Source: Didymodactylos carnosus
Taxonomy: Eukaryota; Rotifera; Eurotatoria; Philodinida; Philodinidae
Length of the DNA: 64,000 nucleotides
Direction: 5' to 3'
Assembly (NCBI GenBank): GCA_905250885.1
Contig: CAJNOQ010000025.1
Span: 41,502 to 105,501 of the forward strand
Shown here: piece by piece, positions 10,208 through 22,290 of the stretch
Layout of the letters: every line of letters starts with the position of its first letter
Numbering within the stretch: position 1 is the first letter of the stretch
Made by a program: the position numbers and the translations under genes
The notes under the pieces: generated by a model
Seen by the model: the letters and a program-made list of their open reading frames with translations, nothing else
Databases searched by the model: none
What the model was told of the DNA's origin: nothing

Positions 10208-12154
10208 CTATTCTAATTCGCCAATTGGAACACTCTTCATCCATAATGAATGCATAAATTCAAATAGAGCATTAGTTACTGATACTTTGTACGGTGTTGG
10301 ATTTAAATCTCGTTTATGATCTTTTCTCAATGATTCAATTTGTTCTTTTGCATACATTTTAACTTCTTTCAACGTCGGCAATGGTATTTTTATTTGATTA
10401 TCTGCCCAATAAAGCTTGTATAAGTCTAATACAGACGTTGGATTAACATAGGCACGTCTTTGCTCCGAAAATGGATGACGACTGAGTATACGTTGAGTCT
10501 GGACAGGACAGACTTCGTCATGTCTCGTTAATAAATCACAAAGAGCTTTACCATCATGACCAAATAGACGATAAACGTTTTTTCGACCTGGTATTGTCAC
10601 TTTTTCTATATCTTGACTCACTTTTATACGCGGAGAACCATTTAACTAAAGTTCCAAGAAATACGATGAATATAGTAAACTTAATTGACAAAATATAATT
10701 AAAAATGTAACTAATCTTTTCGCTTTCATTCAACTTACCTCAACTAATTTGTAAACACATCCTAATGCTGGTTGTTTTTGACATGTAACCAAATGTGTTC
10801 CAACGCCAAATGTATCAATTGAATGGCCTTGTTTTTCTAATGATATTAACGTTTCTAAACAGTAGAAAAAGTAGCAGTACTGTAGATGTTCCGTTCGTTC
10901 ATAAACAATTGTTTTACCTTCGTTAATGTCATTACTAGCTACAATCATAAAATGTTCCATATAGGGTAAATTAAATTTTTGTGCAACCAGTTGAAATTTT
11001 GATCGTACTTCTAAACTTAAATAGGCTAAATCTCCACTATCCAAACGTAAACCAACAGCTTGATATGAACATTCATGTAAAGCACGAGCCACCGCTAAAC
11101 AAAAATTCAATTTTTAAAAAAAATTTCTACCGAACTTTTTACTATCGTTCTTTTACCTAAGAAATTGGGAACGCCTGATTTAAGTACATCGTATGTGTCA
11201 ACTAATGCTAAAAAATTTGACGGGAATGCAATCGCATATGAGATAAATGCTGCTAATTCGCCATGATTTACTTCTTCTGGCATAAATTTTAGTACCGGAC
11301 CAATTTCGTCTAAATATTGTAAACATAACTTTGTAAATGGACGTTTTTCACCCGTTCTACGATCACATAAATCACGTTCTGATAAATCATTAATAGCTGA
11401 ATATGAATTAACATAGGCATGAGCATGAGTGCCTTTAATTGGTATACCATACAATTTTCCTGCTAAAACATTTGATGTTCCATCAAAACCACCGATATAA
11501 CAATATCTCGATGCACTCAAACCACCATCAGGTCCTTGTGCTCGTCTTAAACCAAATTCTAATAATGTTTTATCGGCACCGGTTGCTGACCGAAATCGAG
11601 CGGCATTTGTAGCCACTAAACTAGCATAATTAATCAATGTTAAGAAAGTTGTTTCCAATAATTGTGTTTTTAATATTGGACCTTCAACACGTAACAGTGG
11701 AATACGCGGAAATACAACCGTACCTAAAATAAATCAAGAAAACTTACTTTTAATAAATAATAAAAAGAGAAAATAACTTTTACCACTATAGATTATATAA
11801 AATGTACACTTGAATTTTTTCCTATTTACCTTCAGGTACTGCATATATTTTAATATCATCCATAACCAATTGGCTCAGATATGCAAAAAATTCTTTTTCA
11901 ACATATTGTGGTAATATTGTTTTTAAATAGTCGATATCTGTGGAATGAAATTTATAATCTCTTACAAATTTCAGACATTCTTCTAAACCGGCAAATAATG
12001 TGTATTCACCACCAAATGGATTTTTACGAAAATATAAATCAAATACAGCTATATCTTGATATTTGTTGCCTTTCCAATAGGCATATGCCATAGAAATTTG
12101 ATACAAGTCGGTAAGAAGCGGTTGAACAACCGACGATTGCTGACTAGACGACAT
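10208..12154 (-). CDS. NAPRT: Nicotinate phosphoribosyltransferase
   Basis: First committed enzyme of the Preiss-Handler NAD salvage route: nicotinate plus PRPP (with ATP) gives nicotinate mononucleotide, in the cytosol. Five exons: 12154-11830, 11723-11157, 11094-10918, 10854-10739, 10645-10208; all junctions keep phase and give 540 residues, close to the human 538. Visible family blocks are [16 protein letters not shown] near the start, [30 protein letters not shown] (about 167-176), [19 protein letters not shown] with His210 in the position of the catalytic His, GLRLDSGDL (Arg314) and GVGTHLVTC. The 63-nt intron 10917-10855 has no stop and keeps frame, so a naive translation adds 21 false residues. 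The ATG at 12154 gives a family-like N-terminus. The frame stays open back to an acceptor at 12258, so an N-terminal extension from a further exon is possible. Confidence 0.95.
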
Positions 12155-12257
12155 TAGATATATGGGTGTTTGAGGTGGTGATGCTGAACTAAGACTTTCG
12201 GTTTGCCCTTCAGTGGTTGATGATGGCTCGTCCGGTGATGAATTTGTTAAGTCAATC

Positions 12258-12263
12258 CTAAAA
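12258..12263 (-). promoter_or_regulatory. Splice-acceptor-like site before the NAPRT start
   Basis: Minus-strand TTTTTAG then GATTGAC. The AG falls at 12259-12258, so the transcript exon would start at 12257, 103 nt before the chosen ATG. No ATG-bearing upstream exon is obvious, so a 5' noncoding exon or a trans-spliced leader are both possible. Confidence 0.35.
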
Positions 12264-12878
12264 ATGGAAATCAACTAGATAAGATGACGCTAATACAAAC
12301 TTTCATCGACAATCTTGTGACTTTTCTTACAGCTTTATAGGCATATAATGGAGTAGTCAACAGATACTGATAGATTCTCTTGCTTCAAGATGATCTGGTG
12401 TAAGACTTTAACGTAAATGAATGTAAGTTTAGTAGCGAGATTTAACTTCTCTGGTTCTCGCTGTCATTCATATGCTGTCACTACGAAATCGTAGCGTGAT
12501 CGATCAGTCTGAAGCTTTGTACGGTTTTCAAAATGGATCTAGCTTCTGAGTTTTCTACAAGAATAGTGGTAATTAGATCATTTAGTATGCATAGTCTATG
12601 TGCCATCCAAGTCCCATGTTTCTTGTACGTATGAATAGATTCACGGTAACTAGTTCATCTCAGCAGTATTGACTGCCGTAAATTGACTAGAGTGGAAATG
12701 ATAATTTAAAACAAGCTCGAAAAGAAAAAGTTATTCTGTAGAGAAGGTTTCTAAATAAACTGAACCTAAGTGCGTTTCCTGTTCGGAGGTTGAGGTTTCA
12801 AATCCGATTCCAATAAATGGTTCAGAGTATGTTCGCATCGAGTCTTGCTATAAACCGAACTGTTAAAGTGTAATAGGA

Positions 12879-13401
12879 ATGAGATTTTTTATCATTTTAT
12901 TAGGTGCCTGTTATTTTGAATATCCTATTTCATTACAAACGGGATATGTATGGATGAAAGAGAAATATTTTAGTTTTAGAAGTATGAGTGATGATGACAT
13001 CAACAAAATGTCAGAAGCTACATAGGCTAGTTTAAAAGATTTATTAAATGATTGTAGTAAAACAACAATAGTAATAATATCTGATTCTTTACTTTCTCAA
13101 TATCGAAATAAAACAACAGTATATATCATGCTCAGACTGAAAGTATTAATATGAAATGGATCTTTTTTGGACGCCGATCATGGATATTGAAAATAGATTA
13201 AGAGATATTATATTATATATTTATGATAAATCTGATATAGATGAAATTAAAGAATTAATTCCAATATTAAAAACAATGAACAGAACATCAAGAATTCATG
13301 AAATTATAGCTACACAAAATGGAATGATTGATAGTAAAGATTTATCTAGTGAACAAGAACGCGTATCAAAATTAAAATTTTTAAACCGTAAACAGAATTA
13401 A
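12879..13401 (+). pseudogene. Possible decayed small secreted-protein gene
   Basis: A 48-codon frame at 12879-13025 starts MRFFIILLGACYF, a signal-peptide-like segment, and runs into an acidic helix-like stretch ending in TAG. The same frame continues with similar character after that stop (SLKDLLNDCS) to a TGA near 13136. A second frame, shifted by one, covers 13156-13401 (81 codons) with an acidic and Lys-rich helical composition (DKSDIDEIKELIP). The smooth continuation suggests one former coding region broken by a stop and a frameshift, or an unresolved exon structure. No family is recognised. Chance open frames in AT-rich DNA remain a real alternative. Confidence 0.35.
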
Positions 13402-15886
13402 ATACGTCAATTGAACAGCATTGATACAAACAAACTGTGATTGTATTTTCTCTACATTTTTGTTGTTGTAGTATTATTTGAAATAAAGCTAGAAAACGAC
13501 CATTGCTCTTTTTTCAATCCATATTCGAATTTACTTTTCAGACTGATGAGTAACGCGGAAAAACTGATTATATCTGAAGAAAAAGGGTTTTTTCACATTA
13601 AATAGATGCATATGATCTACGTCAAGCCTGTTTTATATTCCAGTACATACGCCTCGTCGACTTCTATCGCGTTATGTATCACGCTCATACTTTTATTTAA
13701 GTGATAGTGTGTTTTTTCTCAAAAATCTCCAGGATTCGATTAATCTTAGAAAATGCTCTAGTTTTCTACAACTACCTATCCAACAGTTGGAAAAATATGA
13801 TATTCATAGATAATCGATCGATCTCTATTGAATATATGACTCACACTTTTTTATTCGCAACTTTCTTCTTGCAATTTTTTTCCTCAAACGGTACAATGGC
13901 TATGCAGTTGACTCATTCAAATACAATTAATACACGAATAATGCGTATATTATCTTTTATTCAATAGTAATTGTGTGTAACCATACACAACGACCTTACT
14001 TAAGTTTCCTGATGCACATAAAAGATGATATGCGCAGGTCAGCTGTACTAATACGTATCACTCCCTGGGAAATTTGAAGAAAAGAACAGATTTTTTAACG
14101 CCTCCGTAATGTCTTCCAATATTGTCCAATTACGCATTGATTGCAGTTCAAATAGTCATTTATTATCTGTTTCCTAATGTTAAGAATCTGTAGTATCGCA
14201 CTATGAACATACATCGAGGTTTCTAGCGGAATCAAAAATCAAAAAAAGTGCTGAAGACATTCGTACGAGCTTAGTTCTTAAAATTTTTAAAAATCGAGCC
14301 TAAAGTCCATTTGAACTAGACTGGTCTTGATTCAGTTCATGATAAACTTTTGCATATCTATTTTTTTCTATACTCTCTTCTCGCGGTTCTTATCTTTTCT
14401 GCGTGGTGGCACTGCATTTACAAGCCTTTGGTTTTTTTTGCTTTCCTTTGTTACGAGATGTTTTCTTGGACATAAAATAAAATTTCAAGTTTCAAGTTCA
14501 AGCATATGTTAAAAAGATTTTTCTCAGCTCCATTTACGTTAGAAAACAACATTTACACAGTGAAGTCCGTATGTTCGCCAAGGTCATCATTAAGTTGTCC
14601 CCTAAGACATTAATATAGAACATTTTAACTATAGATTGATAACTTACATCTTGTACTATTGATCGTTTAATAATAAAAATAAGTATCAAATAATATGTTA
14701 ACGAGTTAGAACGATAAGGTCATATTTCTGATTTATAGACAAAATACACATATTAGGGTGTTAGATTGACACTTATCCACATGTATTTGTTACGCTAGCG
14801 TTGTCTTTTTGAAAAAAATAAGCATCGTAAGTTTACAGGTGTGTAGTTATATTTACTTTTATGTCTCACTCAAAACGGTAAAAAGCTAATCACTTTTATG
14901 GTGACATTATCTGCTACTGCGTCACACATCGAGAATCTTAAAACAGCAAAAAGTGAAAGATCTAGACATATTGAATGCCTGGAATCGAGTAAAAAGGATA
15001 TGATTAGTATAAATTCACATTATTCATATTATTTGGGAAAAAAAATAAGATGTAAACAGATGATTAATATTATTAATCTTCTTACCTTAGTTCAACTACC
15101 ATGTTAACCTATTTTTTAACGAAATAGAGTGTTTACTTCTTGCCATAGGTTTTATTCTCTCTACATTATTCTCTTTTAATAACGGAAACAAAAGAAAATA
15201 ATTCTTTTACCTTTTTGACAACTCCCATGTGTTTTCAATATTATTAATATAATTATACATGATGTTTTTCAAAAAAAATAAACGTAGTAGTCTACCGACG
15301 TTGTTTATTTGCTTTATATATATATATATATATCTACCATTATATTAACTCACTACCTGATATACAAATAAAGACTTGTTCGGTTTTGTCCCGGCACATA
15401 ATAACAAAAAAAATGATTCTTTAATATCATTAAGTAAACGGATGACTTACACAATAGTTGTGCAATTATTACTATATAGTACTAATCTACATAATAATTA
15501 AAAAATAATTTCTAATTGATAAAATCTAGTGTATGAGAGTTTAGTCACTTTGAGTAAACAATAACCTCGAATTTAAGCAATAAAATTCTTGCTTTTTTTA
15601 TTAGTCGCCGCCTTTTTGCCAGACAATATCGGTACATAGAGACTACAATGATCACATATATTCTGAGAAAAAAGTGTATGAAAAATATAAATTATTATCA
15701 AAAGATATTATAAATAGTCTAAAAATTCAATGATTTAGTCAAATTAGTTAAAGTGCAATAATAAACATTTGTAGACTGTCTCTCTCTCTCTCTCTTTCTC
15801 TCTTCTGACTAATGATTTATCGCACGTTTAACATAACGTACATATTCCTAGACGAATGAATACCATCACATCACATCATTATTAAT
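13402..15886. other. Intergenic, simple repeats only
   Basis: No gene recognised. A (TA)n tract lies at about 15314-15332 and a (TC)n tract at about 15779-15801. The open frames at 13701-13967 and 14898-15107 lack supporting features. Confidence 0.5.
15314..15332. repeat. (TA)n microsatellite
   Basis: Uninterrupted alternating TA tract of about nine units. Confidence 0.9.
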
Positions 15887-16009
15887 TCACACGTTATACC
15901 AACCATCTGTTTTCTATATGTTCAATAAAACAAAAACTGATGTAATTTTTAACATCTTCAACTCTTTACTATGCATAGGTTACACTGTATACATGGAAAA
16001 AAAACTTAC

Positions 16010-19000
16010 TTGACAGTTTCCACTTAATAAATATAAAAAAAAACTTTTTTTTTTCTCTATATTAGAATTACCCATTTTATTCTTTTTTTACTCTCTATTT
16101 GTTTTTCTTACTTTTTATCGTTGTCGATGTTACCAGTAATCGTGCTATTTTTGTTCGTTCGGTGGTCGAGAATAATGTCGTCGTTCCCGTTTTGAATAAA
16201 TTTTTTTTTAGCGTTTAAAATTTCTGTTGATGATAATGATTTATTGTTCCATTGTTCAGCACTACGTTTATTATGATTTGATAAATTTTTTTCTTCTACT
16301 ATTTCATCGTTGTTTAAAGTTAATGGAAATGATGAAGCTGCCAAGGAAGTAATCGGTAATGTTGTCGTCGACAACGATTGTTCAGTGAAACAGGTTTGTC
16401 CTAAATAAAAAATAAAAATAAAAAAGTAGAAAAAAAAAAATAATAAAAATCAATTTTTAAAAAATAAAAAGAGTGGAAAAAAAAGAAGTGAGTGCATATT
16501 TTTTCCAAGCAACTAAAAGGAAAGTGTATCGGTGAACAATTTCATGCTATTAACAAGGATAAGTACAGGAACAAATCAATTACACTTTGTATCGAACTCA
16601 GTAAATAACAGTGACTGAATTTCACACGACTATTAAGAAATAACAAACGATTATTATTTTTTGCGTTGTTAACTTCAAAACATAACCCAAACAGTGATGG
16701 GAGAAAGAAGATGTGTGAAAGGCAAAAGTAGAAAATATCATTTTCTTTATAGATTCTACTGACTTTAAAAAGTATTATTTTTGTTAAATTGTCAAACAGT
16801 TTACTTAAAAAGACATAGAACTTTGTCTTCTTGTATTTCACAATACTTTCCTAATAGTCACTTTCGTTATGAAATATTTATATCTTAAACATTTAGAAAA
16901 GAACCAAATGAATAAGCTCTATTCAATTTGAATGTTTTCTAATAAACTTACAGAATGTCACTATGATGCAAAGTTAGAAGAAAATCTACTCCAAAATTTG
17001 TGTCTTAGAATTAAATAAAACAAATATTTAAAAGATGAAAATTTTCAGAAGTTAAAAAAAGGCTAATCGTTATCGAGAATAAAAAAGTTCATAGAAAAAC
17101 TAGTTTCTAATCTAAAAAAATCATGCATGATAATTTAAATTCGATAATTATTAGTGACATAAATTGTTTCATAGACGAGAGAATTGTTGTTAAATATGGA
17201 TTAGAAAGCATAAAAAGTGTAAATATCATGTTTAAAAACTGAATGATTTGTTTGCAAATTATGACTATAACTTTTAGTTATAAATACTTGTTTTCTATAG
17301 TCTTTTTATCCTGAGAGTAAGAAAGAAACTTAACAAATAAATTACTTACCTGGACAACATTAGTTTCGAACAAAATATTATAAACATGCATTGTAAATAT
17401 GTAGTTACTATAGAGAGAGAAAGAGATTAAAACGAATGCATAAATTATTAAGAAATTTATTTAATTAGTCTACAAGAGTCTTAACAGAAGTTCAAAAAAA
17501 TAAACAAAAAAAGAACAGTAGACTGACTTTATCAAGGTGTATTTAGTATGAGAGCATCGCTAGTTTGCTCACATGTGAGGATTGATCACAGTAAACAATT
17601 TTCAGAAATTACCGTATATGAAATATGTTAACCTATTTTTGTCTATTGCAGTTTTTATTGATATTTTTAGAACAAACTACCCGTGAAATTAGAGAAAATG
17701 CTTTGAAATATGATCTTCATTTATCAGTTATGCTCTCTTTCTTGCACAATCCATTGATCTTAGAATAATGAGGAACTATTAACACTTAAGGATGTCTATT
17801 CATTATGAAAAAAGATCCGTGAGAAGTGTCGCCCAAAAATTTATAATTTTCATTTCATAGAAATAGCAACAATCAAAAGGATTTAACATTTTACCATAAG
17901 GTAGACTATCTCAAACTTCTTGATGAGTTAAAAAAAATAATTATGAGTAACGATGATGTATATAGCTTAATCAAGTTCGTTCAGTCTAATGAATATGCCC
18001 AGACGCATGTATGACACATGGCTATACATGTATATCTTTCTTGTTTGCTTAAAAAGGCAGTTTTATAACATTATCTTGATTTCGTTTTATACATCGCATA
18101 CTATTTTCAATCGTGCACATATTATCTGGAGGAAAAAGAAAAAAATAGTATCATAAAAGAACATTTTTTATTCTTAATCTCGATGCCCTATAGTGAACTG
18201 TTAGATAACGGTTGTTCCAAAATATGTGGAATGAAATGAAAAAAAGAGTCAAACACGAATCGAATATTTCATACGACGCTGTAAAACTGCTCTTTGAAAA
18301 GAAAAGAGGTGCTCTCTCAAGAATAATGACATTGCTGTTAATGAAAATGCCATCACGATGAACGGCATTTTTTGGCAGAAACTCCTTCACTAGATTCAAA
18401 AAAGTAGAACAAAAAATTTTGTTTATGTGTAATCAGTAGGCATTTCACTGTATAATCTACAGTGCGGATGAAATTTTTAGATTTCAAGTTCGACTCGAAC
18501 ACAGTTGATCGTTTTCCTATCGGAAACATGTCAGAGTATTGACTTGGACAAAGTCCATCATTTAATTTCGCAAAATTTTACCATCAACATTTTTATGTAT
18601 GTGATGTCTCACTGAAATTCTTAAATTCTTCTTTCTTCACAGCGTTTTCGTTACAGATTTTAGAAAGGAGGATAAGTTTTACTGAGTAAAAGACATAATT
18701 TTGTGGTTATTTTGATCTCTTAAACTCGACTTGTTTGATACTAATAGATATGTTTTACAACCGCCTGTTCGTCACAGAAAAGCCCAAGCCTTCGAAACTT
18801 GGGCTGGTTCTTACTACGCGCGCAGCCCTCGAGACCGCCTTTCTGTAACTTTTCACTCAACTCATGTTGAGATTACGTAGAACATCACCGAAATAAAACG
18901 GTGATAACATTCTAACGTATCTAGAGAAAGACAAACATATTGTCACAATTCTCTATGAATCACGCGAGTTTATTGCGGTTAAAGGAAGAAAAATCATTTT

Positions 19001-21715
19001 GATTTTTTAAACTCGACTTGTTTGATACTAAAAGATATGCTTTACAACCGCCTATTCGTTACAGAAAAGCCCAAACCTTGGAAACTTGGACTGGTTCTTA
19101 CTGCGCGCGCAGTCCTAATAATTTTGTGAGCAACTGTGTTTTTACTAATTAGTCAGTATGTTACTCAGATGAGTAAATATGTATCTGATAGAGTTGTTTT
19201 GCGGAGTATGACTATATTTTTAGTTATATATACTTGTCTGCTATAGTTTTTTATCCTGATAATAAGAAAGAAACTTAACTTTTTTCTAAGGTAATTCAAA
19301 TTTTGGATTTTCTTTTAACAATCAAAAATATATGTGTGTAAGGATATTTGCCTTTCGGAATATGCCAAAAAAAACGACAAGAGCTGGACCAGGCCGAAAT
19401 GGAGATTTTTCGAAAGAATCGGACTCAAACTTGAGTTTTATACGCATCAAGTTCGATCTATTAAAGTTTTTCTTTTTTCCAACTTTTTTTTTGTTGTTGT
19501 TCTGAGTTCAGATGTGAGCCATGTTTACATGTATCATACAATTCGATGATAGTCCAGGCTACACTCACTGGTTTAATATCGAGAACATCTAAATATTGTT
19601 ATTAGTACCGCACTTTGTTTTGAATGAATATTAATAGTTTGCAACGCTATAGATACACGAAAAGTAGAAATTATCAAAGTTATTATTGGATAAGAGTAGT
19701 AAAAACAAACAAATTAAGATATATGGTTATTATGTATGTGTATAAGAAGAAAATCTAAAACGTTATCGGACTCGGTTTTTTTGTTTTTTAATTCGTCCGT
19801 ATAACGGTCGTATTTTCTTTTATAATAGTATGCACAAAAAAAGATCATTGTAATAAATCAAAATTACATTTCAACAACTTCTTGAGACGTGCTTTTGGAG
19901 TTGTTTTTTTATTGAATTTCGTTTCTTTAACTTCACCTCGAGACGCAGAAGAAAAAAGCTGCCATGACACAATAAGATACTTGAGCGAAACTAGAGGTAG
20001 ATTATATTTGTTAACTTATAAAAAGATTGCTGTTCTGAGAACTAAGATTATCATAAAATGAGTAGATTTTTCTCGTTTTTCACTCTTTCGAACCAACAAT
20101 ATGATCACAACATTTCTTTTCCTTCTGTGTGGTACATGTGCAGCGAGCTGTGAGGTGTATGTGATGTTATTATATACTGAGAATTTTTTTCGTATGATTT
20201 TCGTGAATGATAAAATTCAAGAATTTTTTTCGTATATGAACGGTCCGTATATGAAAAACATTTTCTCGCCCACGCGTGTATATTATGTTGTCCTTTCTGT
20301 AGCATGTCTCTAACTGTCTATATTTCATTCACAAAAAACTCAAATTTTCGTACCATTTTGTTGCTCAAAAAATTTAAAATATCTTTTTGAGAAGCCCGTG
20401 GCCGTCGAAGAGAAGCAGTTGCCCGTCCATGCCCATCCGTGTATCTTTCAAGCCTGTTCGTGCCTGTCCATGGCTTTTTCGAGCCTACCTATGCCCGTGC
20501 AGATCTCTACTCTGTACTTATTTTCATAAGTTCACTTCCCTAACTTATGATTTTCTCGGACTCTTTCACTTAATAGTTTTCGTTCTGTTTTCTTTCTTTC
20601 TATTTACAGTCGATTACAACTACTCGTCTCAAAACATTGAATTTATTACGTCTACTCAATTCATAAAAGAATAAAGGTATAAATATTCATATAATTAATT
20701 CGACTGCATCGTTATTTTGTCCCCATCGATCAACAAACAGGGCTACAGTTTAAAGTATTATTATCGTCATGACATAGACTTCTAGTAATAAAAAATCTCC
20801 GTTCCTTGGAAAGCTGAAAGTGCCAAAAACACTGCAGAGAATAAGACAAATATCCTTACATGTATTTTTGATTGACGAGAATGATTTTTTCATATAATTA
20901 TACAATTAAATACTAAAACAGCTCAAAAACACAGCCATACTTCTCAAAACAAATCTTTCAGTTTTAAATGTGATATTTCTGATCAAAATAGTTAAATGAC
21001 TATACTACATTATATTTGCTAGAAATATAGAGAATCAGCGATTTCGATTGGGGAGAGGGAAATCTTCTTTATCTAGAAAAATTTTTAGTTACTCACTAAA
21101 TTTTTGGAGCAGTATTAACATATTTACTCATCTGAGTAACATGCTTACTAACCAGTAAAAACACAGTTGTTCACAAAACTACTGTTTTTACTTAATAAGA
21201 CTTATCCCTTTCCTAGAATCTGTGTCGAAATGGTTTCGATCAGAAACGATCAATTTTTGAACAGATTAACGTTCAATCTCGAGTGATTTTGTTTTAATCA
21301 ACTTCTATCAATGGAAAGAAATTTAAAAAGCATTTAAAATAATTGAAAATCGATGTATTGCATTTGGTTACACCTGATTGATACATCCATAGACTTTCAT
21401 ATAAACGCACAGATCGTCCATGTCAAGCCAAATGTAGAGAGAAATCATATATCTGCAATGATTTATTAATAAAAATGTCAATATTGTCATATACTTTTTG
21501 CTTTGTAATAATTTCTTTCTTTCACGATTCTAAGCATCGTATTTTGCTAGTCACAGAACAAGATAGAAATGGTTGATTTGTCTAATACTTATATAGCTTA
21601 TGGAAAAATACAAACAAAACCTACAAAGACTACTAAATGAAGCCATGTATATACATATCATGAAATAAGAGACCTCTCTCTTACCGTTATCTGTTAGTGT
21701 TGATGAAGATGCCAT
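16010..21715 (-). CDS. Unrecognised split gene, Ser/Thr- and Asn-rich product
   Basis: Exon 1 is 21715-21685: ATG followed by nine codons (ASSSTLTDN) and one base, ending at a GTAAGAG donor. Exon 2 is 16400-16112, preceded by a pyrimidine-rich TTTATTTAG acceptor in matching phase. Its translation is low-complexity and polar (QTCFTEQSLSTTTLP..., later NHNKRSAEQWNNKS and NAKKKFIQNGNDD). It ends either at TAA (16110-16108) or, since AAAAA|GTAAGAAA is a strong donor, splices on. A 13-nt micro-exon at 16022-16010, with a TTATTAAG acceptor and GTAAGT donor, would continue in phase (NGNCQ). A final exon at 15913-15887 is possible but weak. The first intron would be 5.3 kb, very long for this window. 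Another well-formed donor at 17347 may mark an alternative 5' exon. No domain is recognised; likely intrinsically disordered. Confidence 0.42.
17261..17334 (+). repeat. Dispersed direct repeat R1, copy 1
   Basis: About 74 bp from ATGACTATAA to AAACTTAAC, containing TTATCCTGAGAGTAAGAAAG. A diverged copy in the same orientation lies at 19208-19279. Confidence 0.8.
18709..18850 (+). repeat. Hairpin-bearing repeat R2, copy 1
   Basis: About 120 bp shared with 19000-19115 (AAACTCGACTTGTTTGATAC through CGCGCGCAG). It contains two alternative stems: AGCCCAAG with CTTGGGCT, and GGGCTG (18801-18806) with CAGCCC (18823-18828). Sequence beyond the shared part (TTTCTGTAAC at 18840-18849) can pair with GTCACAGAAA near 18773, closing an outer stem. 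It is compact and GC-richer than its surroundings. It could be a structured RNA or the structured end of a mobile element. Confidence 0.7.
19000..19115 (+). repeat. Hairpin-bearing repeat R2, copy 2
   Basis: Second copy, with the stem GGACTG (19088-19093) and CAGTCC (19110-19115). Relative to copy 1 both sides changed together (G-C to A-T), so pairing is kept, while the alternative AGCCCAAG stem is weakened. The sequence after CAGTCC is unrelated to copy 1. Confidence 0.7.
19122..19181 (+). repeat. Inverted repeat R3, left copy
   Basis: About 60 bp containing GAGCAACTGTGTTTTTACT and the near-palindrome TTACTCAGATGAGTAA. It reappears inverted at 21118-21179. It sits directly after copy 2 of R2, so these repeats may be parts of one composite element. 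Confidence 0.8.
19208..19279 (+). repeat. Dispersed direct repeat R1, copy 2
   Basis: Counterpart of 17261-17334, with CTATAGTTTTTTATCCTGAT and AAGAAAGAAACTTAAC shared. It lies 27 bp after R3. Confidence 0.8.
20399..20510. repeat. GC-rich degenerate GCC-CGTCC-type repeat
   Basis: About 110 bp in which GCCCGT, CCATGCCC, CCTGTTCGTGCCTGTCCATG and similar blocks recur. It is much GC-richer than its surroundings. Probably a decayed minisatellite or element fragment. Confidence 0.45.
21118..21179 (-). repeat. Inverted repeat R3, right copy
   Basis: Reverse-complement partner of 19122-19181, including the near-palindrome TTACTCATCTGAGTAA. The two copies enclose about 1.9 kb. Confidence 0.8.
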
Positions 21716-22221
21716 TATGTTACTCACTAAATTACACTGTTAACGACACATTTAAAATAAAAAAATAGTTATAAAAATAAATAAAACAAACAAGCAAATC
21801 AAATTAAAATGAAAAATTGGGTTCTATTAATATCTATCTAAACAGAAAAATGAAATTATACAATACAAATAACTTTCTTTTGTTGACAAGAAAGAAGCCA
21901 GAAGATTGTCGAGTGAATATACGCAGATGCTCATTCTAGCGATTGGTTAATTTCTTTAGCTGTTTTTTTCGCCTTTCTAATTAGGAAAATGTTCACTTGA
22001 CAAACTATTATAAGCATGCGACAAATGTAAAACAGTTCATATGGGTCTAGAGCACTAATTTTTAAATAAATACGGTTAAATATTGTCAACAATAATCATG
22101 TTACAAATATTTCTTAAAGTTTTTTTTGATGATAAAGTGTCGATGTGGAAATACAGTAATAAGGTGTATTAATCCTAGGAAACAGAGCAGTATAATCAAA
22201 AGATTAGATCAGAAATGTGCA

Positions 22222-22227
22222 TTTATT
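22222..22227 (-). terminator. Poly(A) signal of the RPC7 gene
   Basis: AATAAA on the minus strand, 64 nt beyond the RPC7 stop codon. Confidence 0.5.
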
Positions 22228-22290
22228 TTTTAACAACGAGAGTGTACAAAAACAACAGTAATAAAAAAAAACTTAAATGAATATTTTGAG

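Noticed and set aside
12785-12815. tRNA B-box-like sequence (GGTTTCAAATCC)
   Set aside because: No acceptor stem, anticodon arm or A box at the right distance.
13540-13585. Hammerhead ribozyme candidate (CTGATGAG followed by GAAA)
   Set aside because: The sequence between the two conserved boxes cannot form a stem II, and no matching stem I or III is visible.
20101-20313. Small ORF with signal-peptide-like start
   Set aside because: The start is plausible, but the body includes a local repeated GAATTTTTTTCGTAT segment and no conserved feature; evidence too thin.
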